Assembly: GCF_030411995.1 (NCBI RefSeq)
Contig: NZ_JASNRC010000015.1
Location: 83,349 to 147,348 of the forward strand
Reading direction: 5' to 3'
From: Massilia sp. YIM B02769
GTDB lineage: Bacteria; Pseudomonadota; Gammaproteobacteria; Burkholderiales; Burkholderiaceae_D
DNA: 64,000 bases
Position numbers and translations under genes: made by a program. The notes beneath the pieces are model-generated. The model was not told where the DNA came from, did not search any database, and was given only the letters and a program-made list of their open reading frames with translations. Below are positions 53,123-61,387 of the stretch, piece after piece. How positions within the stretch are numbered: position 1 is the first letter of the stretch; the number at the start of each line of letters is the position of its first letter.

Positions 53123-53156
53123 GATGGGCTCCAGGACAAGGACCGCCAGTGTATAT

Positions 53157-53282
53157 CGTAGGGTGGGGACTTGTCCCCACCGGTTGCGTCGGTTGAATAA
53201 TCCCGATGAAGATTGAGACCGCGCCCGATAATGGCCAACGACGCGAAGTGGCATATCCGGTGGGGACGAGTCCCCACCCTAC
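53157..53282. repeat. Nested inverted repeat, locus 8 (core GGGGAC/GTCCCC)
   Basis: Left arm 53157-53185, CGTAGGGTGGGGAC-tt-GTCCCCACCGG; right arm 53257-53282, CCGGTGGGGAC-ga-GTCCCCACCCTAC, inverted and 71 bases apart. The core type equals that of locus 1. It lies upstream of the aldolase gene and downstream of a chemoreceptor gene on the same strand, the only locus of the eight not in a convergent gap. Confidence 0.88.
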
Positions 53283-53286
53283 CAAA

Positions 53287-55314
53287 TCAAGCGCGCGTCA
53301 GTGCGGGCCGTTTCGCGGGCGCCGGCAGCGCATCGTTGCCCGCATTCCCATCCAGCCGGAACGCACGCACCGCGCGCGCCAGCTGCGCCGCCTGGTCCTG
53401 CATCGCCTGCGCCGCTGCACTGGCTTCCTCGACCAGCGCCGCGTTGCGCTGGGTCGATTCGTCCATTTCGCCGATCGCCAGGTTCACCTGCTCGATGCCG
53501 CTGCTCTGCTCGGCGCTGGCGGCGCTGATGTCGGCCATGATGTCGGTCACGCGGCCGACGCTGGCCAGCACCTCGTGCATGGTGGCGCCGGCTTCGCCGA
53601 CCAGCTTGCTGCCGGCTTCGACGTCGCCGCTAGAGGCGGCGATCAGGGCCTTGATTTCCTTGGCCGCCGCGGCGCTGCGCTGGGCCAGGTTGCGCACTTC
53701 GTTGGCGACGACCGCGAAACCGCGGCCCTGTTCGCCGGCGCGTGCCGCTTCCACCGCCGCGTTCAGCGCCAGGATATTGGTCTGGAAGGCGATGCCGTCG
53801 ATGACGCCGGTGATGTCGCCGATCTTGCGCGAGGACTGGTTGATCGATTCCATCTTGTCGACCACCTGGGCCACGATGCTGCCGCCTTTCTCGGCCACCG
53901 CCGAAGCGTTCACGGCCAGCTGGTTGGCCTGGCGCGCGTGGTCGGCGTTCTGGCGCACGGTCTCGGTCAGTTCGCCCATCGACGACGCGGTGGTCGCCAG
54001 GCTGGCCGCCTGTTCCTCGGTGCGCGAGCACAGGTCGAGGTTGCCGGTCGAGATTTCCTGCGAGGCGTTGGCGATCTGCTCGGCGCCGTCGCGCACGTTG
54101 CCGACCACGCTGGACAAATTGCGGCTGATGCCGTTCATGGCATCGGTCAGGCGGCCGATTTCGTCGCTGCCGCGGCTGGCGATGGTCACCGTCAGGTCGC
54201 CCTCGGCGATGCGCACGGCGGCGTCGCGCACTTCGGCCAGCGGACGGGTGACCGCCTTGCGCACGAAGGCGTACAGCGCTGCGGCGAATGCGGCCAGCGC
54301 GACGAGGCCGAAGGCGATGTAGCGGTTGCGCAGCGAGGTGGCTTCGGCCGTGATCTCGTCGCGGTAGGTGCCGCCGGCGATCACCCAGTTCCAGTCCTGG
54401 AACCAGGTGTAGACGGCGAATTTCTCGCGGCTCGCCGTTTCGTCCGGATTCTTCCATTCATAGCTGATCTTGCCGTTCTTCTTGTCCAGCATGTCCTTCA
54501 CGAACAGGCTGCCATCGGCGGCCTGGCGGTCGAGGATATTCTTGCCTTCGGCGGTCGGGTGCACGATCAGGTCGCCCAGGGCCTTGCCCGGTGCGGCGTT
54601 CAGCACGTAGAAGTAGCCGGTCTCGCCGACCTTGGCCGAGCGGATGCGTTCCTTCAGGGCAGCCAGGTCCTTGCTGATGTCGATGCCGACGTAGAGCGCG
54701 CCCACCACCTTGCCGGCGGCGTCGCGCACCGGTTGGTACTGGGTGATGAACTGCTTGCCGAACAGCGTGGCCAGGCCGACGTAGACCTTGCCGTCGCGCA
54801 GGGCGGCGTAGGCCGGCGTGCTGCGGTCGAGCTGGGTGCCGACGGCACGCTCGCCGTTTTCCTTTTTCACCGAGGTGCTGACGCGGACGAAGTCCTCGCC
54901 GTTCGCGGCGAAGATGGTGGCGTTGCCGCCGGTTTCGGTCGAAAAGCGGTCGGGCGCGGTGAAGTCCAGGTTCAGCGCCTTGCCGTCGTGCTTCAGGGTC
55001 GGCACGGCCTTGCCGCCGATGTCCACGGTGTCATTGGCGTCGAGTTCGAATGGGCCCGTGAAGCCGGCGGCGAACACGCGGCCGAAGCTCACCGCCTCGC
55101 TGGAGACCGTCTTGTGGAACAGCGAGACGGTGGACACCAGGCCGTCGAGCTCGGTCGAGACGCTACGCGAGGCGCGTTCCTCGAGCAGGGACGATGTGGT
55201 GGCGCTGATGGTCAGGACCAGGGCGCCGATGATGGCGCCGACCAGCGCGAACGTGAAGGCGCTGATCTTGGAGCCGACGCTCCAGTTGGCAAGGTGGAAT
55301 GTAGTTTTGGACAT
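53287..55314 (-). CDS. Methyl-accepting chemotaxis protein with Cache sensor
   Basis: A 675-residue inner-membrane chemoreceptor. Helix 1 is at about 12-35, followed by a periplasmic Cache_3/Cache_2 sensor of about 300 residues (YFYVLNAAPGKALGDLIVHP, AVYTWFQDWNWVIAGGTYRD are typical), helix 2 near 330-350, HAMP (TRPLAEVRDAAVRIAEGDLT), and the signalling hairpin with IAFQTNILALNAAVEAARAG. Cache sensors often detect organic acids or amino acids. No Shine-Dalgarno is visible before ATG 55314; ATG 55356 is the alternative start. The tail is Arg/Ala-rich. Confidence 0.92.
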   Translation of the reverse strand: MSKTTFHLANWSVGSKISAFTFALVGAIIGALVLTISATTSSLLEERASRSVSTELDGLVSTVSLFHKTVSSEAVSFGRVFAAGFTGPFELDANDTVDIGGKAVPTLKHDGKALNLDFTAPDRFSTETGGNATIFAANGEDFVRVSTSVKKENGERAVGTQLDRSTPAYAALRDGKVYVGLATLFGKQFITQYQPVRDAAGKVVGALYVGIDISKDLAALKERIRSAKVGETGYFYVLNAAPGKALGDLIVHPTAEGKNILDRQAADGSLFVKDMLDKKNGKISYEWKNPDETASREKFAVYTWFQDWNWVIAGGTYRDEITAEATSLRNRYIAFGLVALAAFAAALYAFVRKAVTRPLAEVRDAAVRIAEGDLTVTIASRGSDEIGRLTDAMNGISRNLSSVVGNVRDGAEQIANASQEISTGNLDLCSRTEEQAASLATTASSMGELTETVRQNADHARQANQLAVNASAVAEKGGSIVAQVVDKMESINQSSRKIGDITGVIDGIAFQTNILALNAAVEAARAGEQGRGFAVVANEVRNLAQRSAAAAKEIKALIAASSGDVEAGSKLVGEAGATMHEVLASVGRVTDIMADISAASAEQSSGIEQVNLAIGEMDESTQRNAALVEEASAAAQAMQDQAAQLARAVRAFRLDGNAGNDALPAPAKRPALTRA

Positions 55315-55435
55315 ATCGGGAGAAATGAGGGAAATACCGGTTTCTGCCCGAATCATAACTGGGGGTTATTCCCTATCGCAACGAAAGTTGCCTAAATTCA
55401 GTAAATATGCTGCTTCGCGACAACGTATTGTGTAT

Positions 55436-57310
55436 TTACTGTACATGGATGTGATGAAATTGTAGCGCGGCCAAGTTGGCATAGATGCCGCCTTGTGCCA
55501 CCAGCGATGCATGGGTGCCGGTCTCGACCACACGTCCGTCTTCCATCACCACGATGCGGTCGGCCCGCTGCACGGTGGCCAGGCGGTGCGCGATGATGAT
55601 GGTGGTGCGCCCGACCATCGCCGCTTCCAGCGCCCCCTGCACCAGGCGTTCCGATTCCGCATCCAGTGCACTGGTCGCTTCGTCGAGCAGCAGAAGCGGC
55701 GGGTTCTTCAGCAGGGCGCGCGCGATGGCGATGCGCTGGCGCTGGCCGCCCGACAGGCGCACGCCGCGCTCGCCCAGGAAGGAGCGGTAGCCCTGCGGCA
55801 GGCGCTCGATGAACTCGTGGGCGGCGGCCAGTTTCGCCACTGCGATCACTTCCTCGTCGCTCGCTTCCGGACGGCCGTAGCGGATGTTTTCCATCGCGTC
55901 GGCCGAGAAGATCACCGTGTCCTGGGGCACGATGCCGATGGCGCCGCGCAGGGTGTGCAGGTCGAGGTCGCGGATGTCCACGCCATCCAGGGTGATGGCG
56001 CCGGCCTGCGGATCGTAGTAGCGCAGCAGCAGCTGGAACAGGGTGGTCTTGCCGGCGCCCGACGGGCCAACCACGGCCACTGTCTCGCCGGGTTTGATGT
56101 CGAGCGAGACGTGCGACAGGGCGGCGCTGTCCTGGCGCGACGGGTAGGCGAAGGTCACGTCCTGCAGGGCGAGTGCCGCACCACGATCAGCGCCCGTGCT
56201 GCGCTGGGGCAGCGGCTGCGGATGCGCCGGGTTGCGGATGTCGGAGCGTGCGGCCAGCAGTTCCAGCAGGCGTTCGGTGGCGCCGGCCGCGCGCTGGGCT
56301 TCGCCCATGGTTTCCGACAGCGCGCCGATCGAGCCGGCCACGATCGAGGCGTACAGGATGAACTGCCCCAGTTCGCCGCCGGTCATGTCGCCGTTCAGGA
56401 CGGCGTGCGCGCCCAGCCACAGCACGAAAACGATGGTGCCGAACACCAGCACGATGGCCAGCATGGTCAGGAGCGAACGGGCGCGGATGCGCTGCATCGC
56501 GGCGGCAAAGGCGCCTTCGACCGAGCCGCCGAAACGCTGCGCCTCGATCTTTTCGTGGGTGTAGGCCTGCACGGTCGGCATGGCGTTCAGGATTTCGCCG
56601 GCCAGGGCCGAGGCGTCGGCGATGCGGTCCTGCGAATCGCGCGAGAGTTTACGGACGCGGCGCCCGAACAGCACGATCGGCACGATCACCGCGATCAGCA
56701 GGCCGAAGATGATGGCGGTCAGCTTCGCATCCGTCACGAACAGCATCACCAGGCCGCCCACGAACAGCAACACGTTGCGCAGGGCGACCGAGATGCTGGT
56801 GCCGACCACGGCCTGGATCAGCGTGGTGTCGGTGGTCAGGCGCGACAGCACTTCGCCGGTCTGGGTGGTTTCGAAGAATTCCGGGCTCTGGTGCACGACG
56901 TGGCTGTAGACGGCGCTGCGGATGTCGGCGGTCACGCGCTCGCCCAGCCAGGAAACCATATAGAAGCGCGCGGCGGTGGCGATGCCGAGCACGGTGGCCA
57001 CGCCGAACAGGGCCAGGAAGGTAGCGTCCACGTTCCTGATGCTGTGCGCGCCGGCCGCGGCGCCGAAGCCGAGGTCGATCATCTGCTTGAAGGCGGCGGG
57101 AATCGCGAGCGTGGCGCCGGCCGCGAACAGCAGGGCCACGCCGGCCAATACGAACTGGCGGCGGTAGGGGCGCAGGAAGGGGAACAGGCCCTTGAAGGCG
57201 GCGAGGCTGCCCTTGGCGGGCGCGGAGGAGGTGTTCGGGGTGGTGCCTGGGGCGGACTTGGTCGCAGGGTTCGTCATTGTGTTGCTTGTTGTTGTTCTGT
57301 CTGGTGTCAT
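55436..57310 (-). CDS. ABC exporter, fused membrane and ATPase domains
   Basis: A 624-residue half-transporter of the MsbA/LmrA type, expected to act as a dimer exporting a lipid, drug or peptide. An N-terminal Ser/Thr/Pro-rich stretch precedes six helices (about 50-330). The ATPase has Walker A GPSGAGKTT, Q-loop VPQDTVIFS, signature LSGGQRQRIAIARAL, Walker B LLLLDEATSALD and switch His in IIAHRLATVQ. The start is uncertain: ATG 57310 lies 4 bases after the AttH-like stop, suggesting coupling; ATG 57277 is also possible. Confidence 0.9.
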   Translation of the reverse strand: MTPDRTTTSNTMTNPATKSAPGTTPNTSSAPAKGSLAAFKGLFPFLRPYRRQFVLAGVALLFAAGATLAIPAAFKQMIDLGFGAAAGAHSIRNVDATFLALFGVATVLGIATAARFYMVSWLGERVTADIRSAVYSHVVHQSPEFFETTQTGEVLSRLTTDTTLIQAVVGTSISVALRNVLLFVGGLVMLFVTDAKLTAIIFGLLIAVIVPIVLFGRRVRKLSRDSQDRIADASALAGEILNAMPTVQAYTHEKIEAQRFGGSVEGAFAAAMQRIRARSLLTMLAIVLVFGTIVFVLWLGAHAVLNGDMTGGELGQFILYASIVAGSIGALSETMGEAQRAAGATERLLELLAARSDIRNPAHPQPLPQRSTGADRGAALALQDVTFAYPSRQDSAALSHVSLDIKPGETVAVVGPSGAGKTTLFQLLLRYYDPQAGAITLDGVDIRDLDLHTLRGAIGIVPQDTVIFSADAMENIRYGRPEASDEEVIAVAKLAAAHEFIERLPQGYRSFLGERGVRLSGGQRQRIAIARALLKNPPLLLLDEATSALDAESERLVQGALEAAMVGRTTIIIAHRLATVQRADRIVVMEDGRVVETGTHASLVAQGGIYANLAALQFHHIHVQ

Positions 57311-57314
57311 CAAT

Positions 57315-58379
57315 TTATAGCTTCATGTCGCGCAGGTAGCCGGTCATCTCCAGGTAGCCGTGCCCGGCCGGTACGCCGTCGCGCGCGACCGTCACCGCGC
57401 CTTCCCAGTAAACGGCGCCGGTCGAGCGGCGCGAATCGAGTTCCTGGTCCTGCTGCAGGGGCGTGACCTGCCAGCGCGTGGCGCCCGTGGTGATCGTGGT
57501 GGCAACCGGGTATTCGGCGTTCGTGCGCGGCGACTTCCAGCGCGCCGTCGGAGCAAAGTTCACCTGTTCCGGCGCGTAGCGGGTAATTGTACCGGCGCGG
57601 TCGCGCACGGTGGCGTGCGACCATAGTTTACCACCTCGCCTGGCCCTGATCTGGAAAGCCATCAGCGCCGAGCCGTCGTCTAGATTCGCCGCGACCCAGT
57701 CCCAGCCGCTGGCTTCGGGTTGCAGGGCTTCGCTCGACCATTCGTGATCGAACCAGGCGCTGCCCGTGACCGCGCCCGCCGCGCCCGGGCGCCCGGCGTT
57801 GCCCGTCACGCGCAGCTGCGGATGGCTGTAGTAGTAACTTGCGTGCTGCGCCGCCGGCCCCTTGCGCGAATAGCCGCCTTCGCCCTGCACCAGCACCGCC
57901 TGGGTCGGCGTCAAGGTCAGGTCCAGGCTCATTTCGCCGGACTGCACGGTCACGCGGTAGCTGCCGTCGGGCGCGCGCTGCATGCGCCAGTCGTCGAGCT
58001 TGACATCGAGATCGCCGCTCCTGGCCCAGGCCAGGCCGAAGCCTTCGCGCGCGCTGCGCTGGTCGTGCGCCAGGCGGCCCAGCGCCGGGTCGGACAGTGC
58101 GGCATGGCCGATCACCAGCTGGTGCGGCGCGAATGCGCTCGGGTTGGCGGTGTCGTGTTCGGTGCGGCTGCGAAAGAAGGTAACCTGGAAGCCGAGCGGC
58201 TTGCCATCGGCCTTTTTCAGCCAGCCGGTGACGTACCACCACTCGGTGCGAAAGTCCGGGTGGGCGCCATAATCCGCCGGGAAGACCATTGGCCGGCCCG
58301 GCGTGACCGGCGCGAAGTTCGGCGGCGCGGCCAGGGCAAGCCCGCCCGCCAGCATCCACAGCAGTAGAATAAAACGCAT
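57315..58379 (-). CDS. AttH/CrtC-like lipocalin-domain protein
   Basis: A 354-residue exported protein with a signal peptide (about 1-18, ending LALAA). It shows the AttH/carotenoid-1,2-hydratase-like double lipocalin pattern: DFRTEWWYVTGWLKKADGKP, LGFQVTFFRSRTEHD, GYSRKGPAAQHASYYYSHPQ, SAWFDHEWSSEAL and GWDWVAANLDDGSALMAFQI. Relatives commonly accompany FtsX-type permeases. GGAGG lies 7 bases before ATG 58379, which overlaps the permease stop (TAATG). It probably handles a hydrophobic ligand in the periplasm. Confidence 0.87.
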   Translation of the reverse strand: MRFILLLWMLAGGLALAAPPNFAPVTPGRPMVFPADYGAHPDFRTEWWYVTGWLKKADGKPLGFQVTFFRSRTEHDTANPSAFAPHQLVIGHAALSDPALGRLAHDQRSAREGFGLAWARSGDLDVKLDDWRMQRAPDGSYRVTVQSGEMSLDLTLTPTQAVLVQGEGGYSRKGPAAQHASYYYSHPQLRVTGNAGRPGAAGAVTGSAWFDHEWSSEALQPEASGWDWVAANLDDGSALMAFQIRARRGGKLWSHATVRDRAGTITRYAPEQVNFAPTARWKSPRTNAEYPVATTITTGATRWQVTPLQQDQELDSRRSTGAVYWEGAVTVARDGVPAGHGYLEMTGYLRDMKL

Positions 58380-60940
58380 TACCAATCCTCCCTCACGGCG
58401 CGCACCGGCCCGCCGGACAAGGCATAGCGCCCCGACACCAGCGCCGTGGCCACCGAGGCGCCGACCAGCACCGCGGCGACGGTCGCCAGCAAGCCCCAGG
58501 GCAGGTGCAGCTGCATGGTCCAGTGGAAGGATTGCGGATTCACGACGAATACCAGGATCAGGCTGATCACCAGGCCGAGGGCGAAGCCGCAGGCCACGCC
58601 GAGCGTGGTCAGCAAGCCGCCCTCGCAGGCCAGGATGCCCAGCACCTGGCCGCGCGTCACGCCGACATGGCGCAGCATGCCGAACTCGCGTGCCCGCGCC
58701 AGGGTCTGGGCCGAGAAGGTGGCGGCGACGCCGGACAATCCAATCACAATGGCGATCGCCTCAAGTAAATAGGTGACCGCGAAGCTGCGGTCGAAGATCT
58801 GCAAACTGGCGGCGCGGATGTCGCCCGGCCGCGCCAGTTGCAGCGCCGGCCCGAATGGCAGGGCGCGCAGGGCCTTTTCGACGCGCTCGGCCGCCGCTTC
58901 GCTTCCCGCATAGATGGCGGCATCGGTCACGGCCGTCTCGCCGGTCAGCGCGCGGTAGTCGGCAAGGCGGATCACCACCGATCCCGACTGGTTGGCATAG
59001 TCGCGCCAGACGCCGGCGATGAAGAAGGGCGCCGGCTTGCCGCCCAGCGGCAGTGCAATCGTCTGGCCGACACGTGCCCCATACAGGTCGAGCATGGCTT
59101 CCGAGACCCAGGCGGGACGCGCGTTGGGAGGGATCGGGCTCGATGCGCCGACCAGGAACAGCAGGCGGCCCGGGTCCGCCGCGTCGATGTCGCGCGCGAT
59201 CAGCACCACGTCCGGCCGGTCGGCCAGCAGCGAGACCGGCCGCGTGCGCAGGAACTGCACTTGCCCGATGCCGGGCGTGGCCCGGATCGCGGCCTGCTCG
59301 TCCGGCCCCAGCGAGCCGGTGCTGCCGCCGGCGGCCGTGCGCACGTACAGGTCGGCTGGCAGGATGTGGCGCATCCAGTCGTCGACCGAGACGCGGAAGC
59401 TGGCCACCATGATCCCCATCGCCACCATCAAACTGAAGCTGGCCAGCACGCCGCCCAGGGCAATCGAGGCCTGGCCCGGCGCATTCGCCAGGCGCGACAT
59501 CGTCAGGGCCAGCACCGGCGGCGGCGTCGACCGCGCCAGCAGCGGCCGGTTCAGCAGGCGGAATACGGTCGCGGCCAGGCGCGGCATCAGGCCGATGCCG
59601 CCGATCAGCAGCAGCGCAATCGCCAGGTAGCCGAACAGCGGCAGCTCGAACACGGGCGGGGCAAAGGCGAACAGCGCCGCCAGCGCCAGGCAGATCGCCG
59701 ACGGCCAGACCCGCGCCAGGCGCGCCAGCGCGGCTTCGTCGTTGCCGGACTTGAGCGCCACCGCCGGCCTGGCGCGCGCGGCATCGATGGCCGGCACCAG
59801 GCAGCCGAGCAGGGCCACGCCCAGGCCCAGCGCAAAAAAGACACATGCCGCCACCGGGGTGAACACCACCTGCGGCTTCACACCCGGGAAGTAGCCGGCG
59901 CCAAGGTCGCCGCCGAAGAAGCGCAAGGCCAGGGCCGCCAGGACGTAACCGGCCAGTACGCCGAGCAGGGCGCCGACCACGCCCAGGCTGGCGCCTTCGA
60001 CCAGCACCTGGCGCAGCAGCTGGCGCCGCTCCACGCCCAGCACGCGCAGCAGCGCGAACTGGCTGCGCCGCCGCATCACCGACAGCGCCTGGGTCGAGAA
60101 CACCAGGAAGGCGCCGGTGAACAGCGCCACCAGGGCCAGCACCGTCAAATTGACGCGGTAGGCGCGGCTGAGGTTATTGTTGCGGCTTTCCTGGTCGCTG
60201 TCGTTCGGCTGCTGGATCCGGAAACGCCCCGGGAAGTCGCGTTCCAGGTCGCGCCCCAGGCGCGCTTCGAACTCGGCGCGGTTCACGCCGTCGCGCAGTT
60301 TCAGGTCGACGCGCGACAGCTTGCCGATCTGGCCGAAGCGCCACTGGGCGGCGCCGATGTCCATCACGGCGATGCGCTGGCCGGGACGGGCGCGCTGTAC
60401 CGGACCGGCCACGCGCAGGGTGAAGTCGCGGGTGCCGGCGCGCAGCGTGAGCGATGCGCCGTCGCGCAGGTTCAGCCAGCTCTGCGCGGCGGGCGACAGG
60501 AACACGGTGTCGTCGGCCAGCAGGTCGGCGCCGCGGCCCTCGCTTGGGACGCCGAGCAGGTCGGGCGCGATGTAGCCGGCGCGCAGCGGGTCGATGCCGA
60601 CGATGCGCAGCGCGCCCCTGGCGGACGGCACGGCGGCCTGGATGTCGAGTACCGGCGAGGCCAATGCCACGCCCTCGTATTCGGCCAGGCGCGGGTAGAC
60701 GGCTTCGTCGAACAGGGCTTCGCGGCCCAGCACCTGGATATCGGCCTGGCCGGACAGGCTCTTGATGGCGGCCGAGAATTCGTTAAAGGCGGCGGCATTG
60801 ATCAGGTGGATGGCGAAACCCATGGCCACGCCGACTGCGATCGCGGCAATCGCCAGCAGGGCGCGCACCGGATGCGCGCGCCATTCGCCGAACAGCAGCC
60901 AGCGCGACAGGACGGGAGACAGGAGAGTTAAGCCGGACAT
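58379..60940 (-). CDS. FtsX-like ABC permease (ten-helix, double-FtsX type)
   Basis: An 853-residue inner-membrane permease with two FtsX-type units. Helices lie near 25-45 (ALLAIAAIAVGVAMGFAIHL), 265-410, 460-490 and at the C-terminus (EAIAIVIGLSGVAATFSAQT; LTTLGVACGFALGLVISLIL). Periplasmic loops sit between 45-265 and 520-720. Members of this group usually work with a separate LolD-like ATPase; none is next to it. ATG 60940 overlaps the end of the DUF4124 gene by 13 bases; longer in-frame readings only shadow that gene. Likely works with the AttH-like protein. Confidence 0.87.
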   Translation of the reverse strand: MSGLTLLSPVLSRWLLFGEWRAHPVRALLAIAAIAVGVAMGFAIHLINAAAFNEFSAAIKSLSGQADIQVLGREALFDEAVYPRLAEYEGVALASPVLDIQAAVPSARGALRIVGIDPLRAGYIAPDLLGVPSEGRGADLLADDTVFLSPAAQSWLNLRDGASLTLRAGTRDFTLRVAGPVQRARPGQRIAVMDIGAAQWRFGQIGKLSRVDLKLRDGVNRAEFEARLGRDLERDFPGRFRIQQPNDSDQESRNNNLSRAYRVNLTVLALVALFTGAFLVFSTQALSVMRRRSQFALLRVLGVERRQLLRQVLVEGASLGVVGALLGVLAGYVLAALALRFFGGDLGAGYFPGVKPQVVFTPVAACVFFALGLGVALLGCLVPAIDAARARPAVALKSGNDEAALARLARVWPSAICLALAALFAFAPPVFELPLFGYLAIALLLIGGIGLMPRLAATVFRLLNRPLLARSTPPPVLALTMSRLANAPGQASIALGGVLASFSLMVAMGIMVASFRVSVDDWMRHILPADLYVRTAAGGSTGSLGPDEQAAIRATPGIGQVQFLRTRPVSLLADRPDVVLIARDIDAADPGRLLFLVGASSPIPPNARPAWVSEAMLDLYGARVGQTIALPLGGKPAPFFIAGVWRDYANQSGSVVIRLADYRALTGETAVTDAAIYAGSEAAAERVEKALRALPFGPALQLARPGDIRAASLQIFDRSFAVTYLLEAIAIVIGLSGVAATFSAQTLARAREFGMLRHVGVTRGQVLGILACEGGLLTTLGVACGFALGLVISLILVFVVNPQSFHWTMQLHLPWGLLATVAAVLVGASVATALVSGRYALSGGPVRAVREDW

Positions 60941-61371
60941 TCCACCGCCAGGGCCTCCGCCTGCCGCTGCGCCTTCTGGCGCGCTGCCGCCACGGCGTCG
61001 CCACGGGCGCGGCCCAGGTCTTCCTCGACCCACTTCTGCTTCAGGCGCAGGCGGTCGCATTTCTGCTTCTGGGTTTGATAAGCCTTGGCGGCGCGCTGGC
61101 GTTCGCGTTCCTCGCGCAGTTCGTCGGCGGCGCGGGTCTTTTCCATCGCGAGCAGGCGCAACTTGTTGCTTGCCAGTTTCTCGGCCGCCGCCGGGTCGAC
61201 CGGCGGTGCGGCCTGGACTGCCAGTTCCGTGCCGGAACCACCGGCGCAGGGCTGGTCGCCATAGGCAATCTTGCCGCCGACGTTGCACTTGTAGATCGTG
61301 CCTGCGAACCCATTTGGTGCAGCTAAAAAAGCCACCGCGCACGCCGCTATTGCTGCCATGAACTTCGTCAT
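60928..61371 (-). CDS. DUF4124 domain protein
   Basis: A 147-residue exported protein with a signal peptide (about 1-23, ending NGFAG). The short DUF4124 region follows (TIYKCNVGGKIAYGDQPC), then a charged helical region (about 60-140) with many Glu, Arg and Lys, probably a coiled coil. Function unknown. It overlaps the start of the permease gene by 13 bases. Confidence 0.85.
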   Translation of the reverse strand: MTKFMAAIAACAVAFLAAPNGFAGTIYKCNVGGKIAYGDQPCAGGSGTELAVQAAPPVDPAAAEKLASNKLRLLAMEKTRAADELREERERQRAAKAYQTQKQKCDRLRLKQKWVEEDLGRARGDAVAAARQKAQRQAEALAVECPA

Positions 61372-61387
61372 CGATGCGCTCCCCGTC

